Both the position numbers and the translations under genes were made by a program. From Streptomyces fructofermentans (GTDB taxonomy: Bacteria; Actinomycetota; Actinomycetes; Streptomycetales; Streptomycetaceae): DNA of 64,000 bases. The stretch is taken from assembly GCF_014651055.1 (NCBI RefSeq), contig NZ_BMWD01000008.1:62001-126000 (forward strand). The letters are read 5' to 3'. Each line of letters begins with the position of its first letter. Position 1 is the stretch's first letter. The notes below the pieces were generated by a model. It had not been told where the DNA came from, ran no database searches, and worked only from the letters and a program-made list of their open reading frames with translations. This document shows positions 31,401 to 38,253 of this stretch, in pieces.

Positions 31401-32856
31401 GATGCGGCACACCGCGCACCAGATCCTCGCGCACGCGGACCCGCGCAACCCGCAGCGCTCCTCGGAATGGCCCCGCTACTCGGCGCTGCTGCCCCATGTG
31501 CGGGCCTCCGGGATGGTGGAGTGCGAGGACCCCTGGGCCCGTGAACTCGTACTGAACGAGGCCAAGTTCCTGCTGGCCCGCAGCGACTACGGCGCCGCGC
31601 TGGACGCCGCGGAGGAGGCGGCCGGCGTCTGGCGCCGCAAACTCGGCCACGAGCACGAGCACGTCATCGCCGCGGACCAGGTGCGCGCCGAGGCGCTGCG
31701 CTGGCTCAACCGCTACACCGACGCCTACGAGCTCCAGTCCGAACTGGTCGAGCGCTGCCGCCAAGTGCTCGGCGAGCGAGACGAGGCGACGCAGCGCGCG
31801 CTGAGTGTCCTCGCGATCCTGCTGCGCCTGCGCGGCGACTTCTACCGGGCCCGCGAGCTGGACCAGCGGGCCTACGAGACGACGCTCAGGGAGCAGGGGG
31901 CGGACGACCCGGGCACCCTGCAGGCGGCCCACAACTACGCCGTGAGCCTTCGTCTGGCGGGCAACTTCGAAGAGGCCCACCGGATGGACGTCGACACGTA
32001 CGAACGGCGGGTCGAGGTGATCGGCGACGATCATCTGCAGACCCTGAACACCCTGCACTCCGTCTACATCGACCTGCAGGAGCTGGGGCAGTTCCGTAGC
32101 GCGCTGGACGGCCAGGAGGAGCTGTGGAAGCGCACGCTGCGGATGCTCGGCGAGGAGCACTCCCTCACGATCTGGGTCGTGCGCGAACTCTCCGTGACGC
32201 GCCGCAAGGTCAGTGACCACACCGGCGCGCTGGAACTCTCCTCCAAGGTCCTCGACCTGCTGCGGCGCCAGCGCGGCGAGAAGTCCCTGGACACGGTGCG
32301 CGCCGCGCTGAACCACGCGACCGACCTGCGGCAGACGGGCGACCTGGGCGCTGCCGCGGACCTCGGCCGGCAGACGATGCTGCACTGCCGCGACCTGCTC
32401 GGCGAGGAGCACCCGCACGCCTACGCCACCGCCACGAACCTCGCGGTCACCCTGCGTCTGCTGGGGCAGATCGAGGAGTCCCACGCGCTCGACGAGGCGG
32501 CTGTGAACGGCCTCAGCCGCGTCCTCAGCGCGAACCACCCGCGCACGATCCTGGCCCGCACGAACCTCGCCAGCGACCTGTTCGCCATGGGGGAGCTGCA
32601 AGGGGCCCGGGACCTGGACCGGGAACTGCTGGTGCACAGCGTGGAGACCCGCGGCGGGGAGCACCCCGCGACGCTGGCCATCATGCTCAACCTCTCGTAC
32701 GACCTGAAGGCGCTGGGGGAGACCGCCGAGGCCAAGGAGCTCTACGACAGGGCGCTCGCGTCATTCCGCCTGGTGCTGGGTCCCGACCACCAGGCCACGC
32801 TGGACGCCGCCAACGGAGTCCGGGCCAACTGCGACATCGATCTGCTCAGCGTCTGA
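28435..32856 (+). CDS. vWA / NB-ARC STAND NTPase / TPR fusion protein (SAV_2336-like N-terminus, FxsT-like C-terminus)
   Basis: A 1473-residue multidomain protein. Residues 12-30 (LSRLELMDAVYLAACRH) match the start of SAV_2336-type proteins. A Pro/Gly-rich linker follows to about 125. The vWA domain (about 205-350) has MIDAS residues D213, S215, S217 (DASPS) and D278 in LTDG. A second linker (about 590-665) leads to an NB-ARC NTPase that opens with RNFTGREDLLEQL; P-loop GMGGVGKS spans 691-698 with K697, and Walker B is LLVFDNAE (D769). TPR repeats fill about 1030-1460. The NB-ARC/TPR half resembles the FxSxx-COOH-system TPR protein. TTA at 30697-30699 encodes Leu755. It probably senses an invader or signal and gates the MoxR, VMAP and protease partners. 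Confidence 0.88.
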   Translation: MTGGPDGEPRPGLSRLELMDAVYLAACRHAAAPYRDWRPPAPRRPAGPPARGGPGAPDRPAAGREASGPPGDAPAPGRDRAHEDGTRPAAGVAGTPEAPGQTAAGPERTPGPDGPASGAEWATGADGPWEPFEPEPFNETDAAGARPSRSAHLPGGGLALGHALRPMRLRRPAADAPVLDEEATAERAAAEDLWLPVHGPSDERRLGLVLVVDASPSMELWSDTVRDVRGLMENTAAFRSIRTVRLDVAAAGTAVRRRGGRPVTGAYGPDDVVLVLTDGFAKAWRNGDAAAFLCGVARKSPTAVLSLMPQEVWEFTLPSAVRARLAAPHPALPNGSLGLLRTSGPGEGLDTPDGTAAPRLAEAVPVPLLELGPGSLHRWARLVAAAGGTHELAVLLTGPRGDLAARNAPGAVPGPPPGRAREAVRRFTAKASPAAFTLARRLAAAPLNLPVMRLIQRSMPGAEAWNLAEILLFGLVRRTDSRIDAEDAQQVSFDFGAGVREELLGLGTRGETMDVLRQVSAHLGPRLATSMAGGDALLQWRVDAVDPPVTDRTRPFVRPLHTALCALSGPYLTRATRLKRLLHEAGEPPSPVNVTQGYYSTTVGDSPPSPPSSLPVPHRQESPSLQEAPGGSVSTASQSVPSVARTEPPPRLWGSVPQRNRNFTGREDLLEQLNRRLTDGVTAVLPEALHGMGGVGKSQIAIEHVYRRSRDYRLIWWIPSEQTNLIVQSLIELGEQMGLRAGADRSAVPAVLEALRVGEPYSNWLLVFDNAENPQEVRQFFPNDGPGRVLVTSRNSQWSSLANSLEVDVFAREESVALIKRRSPQIPEDAASRLADSLGDLPLAVEQAAVWLAETGMPVHQYLDLFETKYAELLQVDPPADYDLPVAAAWNVSLDRLREDHPAALQLLQVCAYFAPEPVDWDFFSAVRGVDAPPALRAALDDPIKLARAVREIGRYALARIDHRKSTIQVHRLVQRVLIEQMNGMERGEMRHTAHQILAHADPRNPQRSSEWPRYSALLPHVRASGMVECEDPWARELVLNEAKFLLARSDYGAALDAAEEAAGVWRRKLGHEHEHVIAADQVRAEALRWLNRYTDAYELQSELVERCRQVLGERDEATQRALSVLAILLRLRGDFYRARELDQRAYETTLREQGADDPGTLQAAHNYAVSLRLAGNFEEAHRMDVDTYERRVEVIGDDHLQTLNTLHSVYIDLQELGQFRSALDGQEELWKRTLRMLGEEHSLTIWVVRELSVTRRKVSDHTGALELSSKVLDLLRRQRGEKSLDTVRAALNHATDLRQTGDLGAAADLGRQTMLHCRDLLGEEHPHAYATATNLAVTLRLLGQIEESHALDEAAVNGLSRVLSANHPRTILARTNLASDLFAMGELQGARDLDRELLVHSVETRGGEHPATLAIMLNLSYDLKALGETAEAKELYDRALASFRLVLGPDHQATLDAANGVRANCDIDLLSV

Positions 32857-34710
32857 CGGCGCACCGTCCGGGGCCGTGGAGCGCGAGCCGAGCCAGGCCG
32901 CCAGCTCCTCGGGCCCGGCGGCGGGCGCGCCGAGCCGGGTGAGCGCGGCCTGCAGCGCCAGGACGAGTTCGGGGCGCTCGACCAGCATCGAGACCCCGTC
33001 CGCCTTCGCCGCGAGGCCGATTCCGACCAAGGAGGCGGGGGAGGCCGGCAGGCGGCGGTACTCGTCGAGCGCCGCCTCGGGTTCACCCGCCGTCAGCCGG
33101 GTGTCGGCGACCGTCGCGTCCCTGATCCCGAACGGGTGCGGGGCCCCGTCGGCGATCGCGGCGCACGCGCGGTCGAAGGCTGCGGGATCGGTGAAACGCA
33201 GCCGGGCCAGCCACAGTCGGGCCTGTTCCGCCCCGGACGTCCGGGGCGTGCCGGTGCGATGGGTCCGTAATTGTGCCGCGGGAAGCGTGAGCGGGGGCGG
33301 GTGGCCGGCCAGCAGGGCGGCCGCCAGCTCCGCCGCGGCCTCGGCGTCCACCTCTAGGTGCGCCGCCCTCCAGAGCGCTCCGAGGTCCTGGCAGCACAGG
33401 TCCGCCGCGCGCCCGGCGCGCCCGCTCGCGGGCTCCCGCGCGAGGCGGCGGGCCTCCCGCGTCAGGCCCTCGACGACCAGGCCGCCGGCTCGGGTCAGGC
33501 CCGTGGCCGTCCCGAGAGCGGCGAGGGCCGTACGCAACTGCCGGCGGTGGAGCGCGAACTCGAACTCCGCGCGCTCCCGGTCCCGGGCCTGCAGCGCGTG
33601 CCAGAACGAGGTGACCCCGGCGAAGGCGTGCGCCCCGAACAGCAGTCCCCGCAACGGGCGCGGGTCGGCACGCCAGGGCGCGAAGTACACGGGCTGAGGG
33701 CCCTCGCGGGAGGGGATGTGCAGGGGTGTCAGCTCGGCCAGCGCGCTGAGGAGCTGGTGCCGTGCCTCGTGGATCAGGGCGGCGGCCATGGCCTCGGCGT
33801 CCAGGGGCAGCGACATGGTGACCGCGCCGTAGGAGTCCGGGGCGGTGGCGCTGACCGCACGCAGCTCGCTCGGCCCGTCGACCGGTACGACCGTCCGTAC
33901 TGTGCCGGTGACGAGGCGGTGCGCCGCCGGGTGGCCGGAGCGCAGGAGCGCGTCGGCCTCCCGGAGGAGCGAGCGCCAGCGCTCCAGGACGGGGGCCGTC
34001 AGCCGCGTCGGATCCTTCACCGCGCGGAAGTCGCGGTAGGGGCTGAGGTGGTCGAGTGCGAGGGGTGCGGGGCCGGTGGGGCTCTGCCGGTCGATCGTGG
34101 GGAGCGGGAACCAGCCGTCCGCCGGGCGTGCGAGGTCCCCGGGCAGACGGATCGACCCGCTGTCGCCGAACACCGCGGCGCCCCGGGGGCCGCACTCCAG
34201 GGTGACCACCGCCCAGGTCCCCCGGCTCACGGAGCCGCTCAGCCCCAGCGACGGCAGCCACAGCCGGCCCGCCCCGGCGGGGATGCGGAGCGTGGCACGG
34301 ATGCCCGCCCGCAGGGCGGCCGCACCCGCGAGAGCGCCGAGCAGCGTGGCACCCGCCCAGAGCGGGGCGTCCCCGGGTGCGGCCGCGGCCCCGTGCTCCA
34401 GGCGCCGCAGGAGTTGGAAGGCCCAGGCGCCGACCGCCGGGTCGGCGAGGACGTCCTCCACGGTCGACGGGCGGGAGCGCTGGGCGTGCGCGAGCACGTC
34501 CCATGCCGTCGAGGGCCGCGTCGGCGCGTGCGTGCCCCGGGGTCCGCCCTCGTCCGGTTGCCGGGCCGTGCCGCGGATCGCCATCAGGGCCAGCAGCAGC
34601 CGGCTGCGTTGGGCCGAGCGCAGAAGAGCGAGATCGCCCTCGCTCACATCGCCGGTGGCGACCGCCGTGAACATCCGCGGCGGCAGCCTGAACGGCTCAG
34701 CGTCGGTCAA
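32761..34710 (-). CDS. HExxH-motif putative peptide-modification protein (aKG-HExxH beta-hydroxylase type)
   Basis: A protein of up to 649 residues. It contains HEARH (H314, E315, H318, counted from the TTG at 34710) in the segment ALIHEARHQLLSALAEL, as in the HEXXH-motif domain family found next to radical-SAM RiPP maturases. Some members are described as 2-oxoglutarate-dependent peptide beta-hydroxylases. The start is uncertain: TTG at 34710 overlaps the upstream peptide gene by 14 bases; the ATG at 34674 is the alternative. The last 96 bases overlap the convergent vWA/NB-ARC/TPR gene. An in-frame TTA codon lies at 33270-33268. It probably modifies the small peptide encoded just upstream. 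Confidence 0.8.
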   Translation of the reverse strand: MTDAEPFRLPPRMFTAVATGDVSEGDLALLRSAQRSRLLLALMAIRGTARQPDEGGPRGTHAPTRPSTAWDVLAHAQRSRPSTVEDVLADPAVGAWAFQLLRRLEHGAAAAPGDAPLWAGATLLGALAGAAALRAGIRATLRIPAGAGRLWLPSLGLSGSVSRGTWAVVTLECGPRGAAVFGDSGSIRLPGDLARPADGWFPLPTIDRQSPTGPAPLALDHLSPYRDFRAVKDPTRLTAPVLERWRSLLREADALLRSGHPAAHRLVTGTVRTVVPVDGPSELRAVSATAPDSYGAVTMSLPLDAEAMAAALIHEARHQLLSALAELTPLHIPSREGPQPVYFAPWRADPRPLRGLLFGAHAFAGVTSFWHALQARDRERAEFEFALHRRQLRTALAALGTATGLTRAGGLVVEGLTREARRLAREPASGRAGRAADLCCQDLGALWRAAHLEVDAEAAAELAAALLAGHPPPLTLPAAQLRTHRTGTPRTSGAEQARLWLARLRFTDPAAFDRACAAIADGAPHPFGIRDATVADTRLTAGEPEAALDEYRRLPASPASLVGIGLAAKADGVSMLVERPELVLALQAALTRLGAPAAGPEELAAWLGSRSTAPDGAPSDAEQIDVAVGPDSVGGVQRGLVVGTQHQAE

Positions 34711-34936
34711 CTGTCACGATCGCACCGGCCGGGACGGCGGGGGTCGTTCCGCACAGTGCGGCCATGCCGCTCTCGCACAGGGGCGCCGAGCCGCCGGCCA
34801 GCCGATGGTTCAGCGCGGCGAGGGCCGTCGGCAGGAGGCGCACCGAACCGAGTTCGTCCAGGGGGATGCCCGACAGGTCGATGAGGTCCGACTGGAGGGT
34901 TCCTGTGTTTTCCGCCGTGTCCGCCATGTCTTCCAT
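34697..34936 (-). CDS. Candidate RiPP precursor peptide
   Basis: A 79-residue peptide whose middle part, SDLIDLSGIPLDELGSVRLLPTALAALN in outline (about 16-43), resembles the leader of FxSxx-COOH-type and related cyclophane precursors. The C-terminal part after NHRLAGG holds Cys54 and Cys62 and ends TVDRR, not FxSxx. It has no Phe, Tyr or Trp at all, which is odd for a cyclophane substrate. Starts at 34972, 34936 or 34927 are possible; 34936 is a compromise, and 34972 has AAGG at good spacing. Its stop overlaps the start of the HExxH gene, so the two are co-translated. The function as a substrate is inferred from this coupling. Confidence 0.55.
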   Translation of the reverse strand: MEDMADTAENTGTLQSDLIDLSGIPLDELGSVRLLPTALAALNHRLAGGSAPLCESGMAALCGTTPAVPAGAIVTVDRR

Positions 34937-34979
34937 GGTGGACGAAGGCGGCTCTCCCGGGAAGACCCGCATGACCGCC

Positions 34980-35009
34980 TTGACAGCACCTCCCCGTCCC
35001 CCGCAGGAT
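34980..35009 (+). promoter_or_regulatory. Promoter giving a probable leaderless GntR mRNA
   Basis: TTGACA (34980-34985), an 18-base spacer and CAGGAT (35004-35009), close to the Streptomyces consensus. Transcription would start at about 35016-35017, on the GTG start codon of the GntR gene. Confidence 0.65.
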
Positions 35010-35016
35010 CACACCC

Positions 35017-35760
35017 GTGAACCTGTCAGACAGCCAGACAGCTGTGCCCGTGCCGAGGCGGGTCAGTGCGATGGAAGCCGTGCTCGGGCACCTCCGTGCC
35101 GCCATCGAGGGCGGTGAGTACGCCGTGGGGGACAAGCTGCCCTCCGAGGCGGAGCTGTGCCGGCGCCTCGAAGTCAGCCGGCCCGTGCTGCGCGAGGCCC
35201 TGCGCGCCCTGCAGACCATGGGACTCACGGTGTCCCGGACCGGCAGGGGCACCTTCGTCGTGTCGAACGGCCCCGTCGAGGACCCCACCTTCGGCGACTA
35301 CACGGCCAGCGACCTCATGGAGGTCCGGCGGCACGTGGAGATCCCCGTCGCGGGCTACGCCGCCGTGCGCCGCACCCCCGAGGACCTCGACCACCTGGCC
35401 CGCCTCCTGGACCGGATGGAGCGCGAGAGCGACACCATCGCCTGGGTGGCCATGGACACGCTCTTCCATCTCGCGGTCGCGCAGGCCGCTCAGAACCCGG
35501 TCTTCCGCCGGGTGATCGAGGAGATCCGCGACGCGCTGGCCCGGCAGTCCGCGTTCCTCAACGAACTCGGCGGCCGCCGCGAGCAGTCCGACCGGGAGCA
35601 CCGCGCCATCGTCGAGGCACTCGTCGACGGCAGCGAACACGACGCCATCGAGGCCATGACACACCACCTCGACCGTGTCGGCACCACCCTCACCGCGATC
35701 GTGCGCTCCGAGCGCGCGGCTTCCGCGGACACCCCCATGAAAGGCGGACCCCAGGCGTGA
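35017..35760 (+). CDS. GntR-family regulator, FadR subfamily
   Basis: A 247-residue regulator with a winged-helix domain (about 17-80; GDKLPSEAELCRRLEVSRPVLREAL) and an all-helical FCD effector domain with metal-ligand type residues (D...H...H pattern, e.g. DTLFHLAVAQ and HHLDRV). Such regulators sense carboxylates or amino acids. It is followed by a small coupled ORF and asparaginase, so it probably controls asparagine/aspartate use. The GTG at 35017 is supported by the promoter 8 bases upstream, which implies a leaderless transcript; GTG at 35044 and ATG at 35071 are alternatives. The palindrome at 35023-35033 may be its own operator. Confidence 0.9.
   Translation: MNLSDSQTAVPVPRRVSAMEAVLGHLRAAIEGGEYAVGDKLPSEAELCRRLEVSRPVLREALRALQTMGLTVSRTGRGTFVVSNGPVEDPTFGDYTASDLMEVRRHVEIPVAGYAAVRRTPEDLDHLARLLDRMERESDTIAWVAMDTLFHLAVAQAAQNPVFRRVIEEIRDALARQSAFLNELGGRREQSDREHRAIVEALVDGSEHDAIEAMTHHLDRVGTTLTAIVRSERAASADTPMKGGPQA
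35023..35033. promoter_or_regulatory. Short palindrome at the GntR transcription start
   Basis: CTGTCAGACAG, a perfect 11-bp palindrome, lies 6 bases after the start codon of the GntR gene and just past the predicted transcription start. The GTC...GAC form suits FadR-type GntR operators, so autorepression is likely. It also sits upstream of the divergent peptide/HExxH genes. Confidence 0.55.
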
Positions 35761-35966
35761 GCGAGCAGTCCTTCGACGAGCGGACGGGGCCGGACCGCGG
35801 CCTCTCCGCCGGAGACGCGTGCGGCCGGCCCTCAGGGCACCGGCACGTCGTGCCCGCCCACCCCGACCACGTACGTCCGTGGCCCCGCGCGGCAGCCGCG
35901 ACGGCCGGCCGGTACGGCGTACGCGGCCGGATCGCGCCCGTGTCCGGGAACGGGGCGGCGGCGTGA
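35757..35966 (+). CDS. Small uncharacterised ORF between GntR and asparaginase
   Basis: A possible 69-residue protein starting at a GTG that overlaps the GntR stop (GTGA) and ending at a TGA that overlaps the asparaginase start (GTGA). The sequence begins VSEQSFDERTGPDRGLSAGD and continues rich in Arg, Pro, Gly and His (GHRHVVPAHPDHVRPW). I recognise no family. The perfect coupling at both ends suggests it is at least translated, perhaps only to carry ribosomes to the next gene; it could also be the remnant of a larger gene. Confidence 0.4.
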   Translation: MSEQSFDERTGPDRGLSAGDACGRPSGHRHVVPAHPDHVRPWPRAAAATAGRYGVRGRIAPVSGNGAAA

Positions 35967-37009
35967 GCGCCCGGGCCACGGCCGGGTACGGCAGGCCGCT
36001 CGCGGCGGCCCCCTCCGTCCGGGAACCCCTGCACGCGCCCGTCGCCCGGCTCGTCCGCGGCGGCGTCGTTGAAGGCGTCCACTACGGATCGGTGGTCGTC
36101 CTGGCCGCCGACGGAACCGTGGAACTGCAGATCGGCGACATCGAGGCGGCCTTCTACCCGCGTTCGGCGCTCAAGCCGCTGCAGGCCGTCGCGCTGCTGA
36201 GGGCCGGCCTGCCGCTCAGGGGCGAACTGCTCGCGCTGACCGCCGCCAGCCACTCCGGCGAGGAGCGGCACCTCGCGGGCACCCGGCGCCTCCTGGAGCT
36301 GGCGGGCCTCACCGAGGACCACCTGGGCAACATCGCGGACCTGCCGTACGACCCCGTCGTCCGGGAGGACTGGATCCGTGCGGGCCGGCCGCCGTCCAGG
36401 CTCGCGCAGAACTGCTCCGGCAAGCACGCGGCGATGCTGTGGACGGCCCGTCTCAACGGGTGGTCGCTCGACGACTACCTCGACCCGGAGCATCCGCTCC
36501 AGCGGGCCGTCGCGGAGACCGTCGAGACCCTGACCGGGCAGAGGGTCGCCCGGGTCACCGTGGACGGCTGCGGCGCCCCGCTGTTCTCCGTGTCCCTGCA
36601 CGGACTCGCCCGTGCCGCCGCCCGGATCGTGACGGCTCCGCCCGGCACCCCCGAGGCGCATGTGGCCGACGCGATGCGTGAGCACGCCGAGATGGTGTCC
36701 GGCTCCGGCCGTGACGTGGCCGCGCTGATGCGGGCCGTGCCGGGGCTGCTCGCCAAGGACGGCTTCGAGGGTGTCCAGATGGCGGCGCTGCCGGACGGCC
36801 GGGCGGTCGCCGTGAAGATAGCGGACGGGTCCGACCGGGCGCGTGTCCCCGTCGCCGCGGCGGCTCTCGCCCGTGTCGGTGTCGACCCGGCGGCGCTCGC
36901 CGAGTTCTCGGGGGCGCCGTTGCTCGGGGGCGGGGTGGTGGTGGGGGGTGTGCGTGCCGTACCGGCACTCGATCCGTTGACGGATCGAGTGGTGGGGGTT
37001 GCGGGATAG
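35963..37009 (+). CDS. Asparaginase (Asparaginase_II family)
   Basis: Hydrolyses L-asparagine to aspartate and ammonia. The 348 residues belong to the thermolabile/R. etli-type asparaginase II family, unrelated to the E. coli enzymes. They show YPRSALKPLQAVAL, ASHSGEERH and NCSGKHAAML, where the conserved Ser, Lys and Cys residues lie. The GTG at 35963 overlaps the upstream small ORF. No signal peptide, so it acts in the cytoplasm. Downstream lies glutaminase, making a small amide-nitrogen catabolic cluster under the FadR-type regulator. Confidence 0.92.
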   Translation: MSARATAGYGRPLAAAPSVREPLHAPVARLVRGGVVEGVHYGSVVVLAADGTVELQIGDIEAAFYPRSALKPLQAVALLRAGLPLRGELLALTAASHSGEERHLAGTRRLLELAGLTEDHLGNIADLPYDPVVREDWIRAGRPPSRLAQNCSGKHAAMLWTARLNGWSLDDYLDPEHPLQRAVAETVETLTGQRVARVTVDGCGAPLFSVSLHGLARAAARIVTAPPGTPEAHVADAMREHAEMVSGSGRDVAALMRAVPGLLAKDGFEGVQMAALPDGRAVAVKIADGSDRARVPVAAAALARVGVDPAALAEFSGAPLLGGGVVVGGVRAVPALDPLTDRVVGVAG

Positions 37010-37060
37010 GGGGTTGGGGGGCTGTCTTGTCGGGTGCGGCGTGGCGGGGGTGGGGGTTCC

Positions 37061-37160
37061 GCGCAGTTCCCCGCGCCCCTGGGGGGTGGGTTGCCCGGGC
37101 GGATGCCCGGTGCCGGTCGTCGACGGCTGGTCGCGCAGTTCCCCGTGCCCCTGAAAGGGG
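37061..37160 (+). repeat. Two copies of a Streptomyces dispersed intergenic repeat
   Basis: GCGCAGTTCCCCGCGCCCCT (37061-37080) and GCGCAGTTCCCCGTGCCCCT (37133-37152), the second followed by GAAAGGGG to form a small hairpin (37148-37160). Very similar elements occur many times between genes in Streptomyces genomes. Their role is unknown. Confidence 0.75.
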
Positions 37161-37205
37161 GCTTGTCGCGCGCTGTTGTGGGGGTGGGGCGGGAGAATGG
37201 TGATC

Positions 37206-38129
37206 ATGTCGTCGCCCCTTACGTTCCAGCCGGTCCTCGAACGCATCGCGGCCGAGATCGAGAGCACCCCCGGGCGAGGCCGCCCCGCCGACTACATCCC
37301 TGCCCTCGCGGCCTGCGACCCGCGCCGTTTCGGCATGGCCGTCGCCGAGTTGGACGGCACGGTGTACGGCGTCGGGGACTGGCGGCAGCCGTTCTCCACG
37401 CAGTCCATCACCAAGGTCTTCACCCTCGCCCTGGACCTGGCTCGCGAGGCCGACGAACTGTGGGAGCACGTGGGCCGGGAACCCTCAGGCAACCCGTTCA
37501 ACTCGCTGGTGCAGCTGGAGTACGAGAACGGCATCCCGCGCAACCCGTTCATCAACGCGGGTGCCCTCGTGGTGACGGACCGCCTGCACACCCGTACGGG
37601 CGACGCGGCGGGCACCCTGCTCGACTTCCTGCGCGCGGAGAGCGGCAACGACGGGCTCGCCGCCGACGAGGGCGTGGCCGCGTCCGAGACGGCCAACGGC
37701 GACCGCAACGCCGCCCTCGGCCACTTCATGGCCTCCTACGGCAACATCGACAACCCGGTCCCGGTGCTGCTCGACCAGTACTTCCGGCAGTGCGCCATCG
37801 AGGCGTCCTGCGCCGACCTCGCCCTCGCCGCCGGCTTCCTGGCCAGGCACGGCGTCCGCGCGGACGGCAGCCGCCTGCTCACCCGCAGCCAGGCCAAGCA
37901 GGTCAACGCGGTCATGCTGACCTGCGGAACCTACGACGCGGCCGGCGACTTCGCGTACCGCGTGGGCCTGCCGGGCAAGAGCGGCGTGGGCGGCGGCATC
38001 ATCGCCGTCGTGCCCGGCCGCTGCACCCTCTGCGTCTGGAGCCCGGGCCTCGACCAGCGGGGCAACTCGGTGGCGGGCGTCGCGGCCCTGGACCGCTTCA
38101 CGACCCTGACGGGCCTGTCGGTGTTCTGA
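37206..38129 (+). CDS. glsA: Glutaminase
   Basis: Converts L-glutamine to glutamate and ammonia in the cytoplasm. The 307 residues match the beta-lactamase-fold glutaminase family. The catalytic Ser-x-x-Lys is S67-I-T-K70 in FSTQSITKVF; NPFINAGALV, EYENGIPRNP and GKSGVGGGIIAVVPG are also typical. The ATG at 37206 has GGGAG ten bases upstream; the ATG at 37197 is too close to it. A repeat-rich gap of 196 bases separates it from asparaginase, so it may have its own promoter. Confidence 0.95.
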   Translation: MSSPLTFQPVLERIAAEIESTPGRGRPADYIPALAACDPRRFGMAVAELDGTVYGVGDWRQPFSTQSITKVFTLALDLAREADELWEHVGREPSGNPFNSLVQLEYENGIPRNPFINAGALVVTDRLHTRTGDAAGTLLDFLRAESGNDGLAADEGVAASETANGDRNAALGHFMASYGNIDNPVPVLLDQYFRQCAIEASCADLALAAGFLARHGVRADGSRLLTRSQAKQVNAVMLTCGTYDAAGDFAYRVGLPGKSGVGGGIIAVVPGRCTLCVWSPGLDQRGNSVAGVAALDRFTTLTGLSVF

Positions 38130-38253
38130 GCGGGCCCGCCCGCCGGACGTGTCCGGACAACAGGAGGCCCGGTCGGACGGCGGACACGCCGAGGCCGCCG
38201 CCCGGAGGGACGCGCGTCGCCTTCCGGCCACTCCCCGTTGACACGCTGACCCG

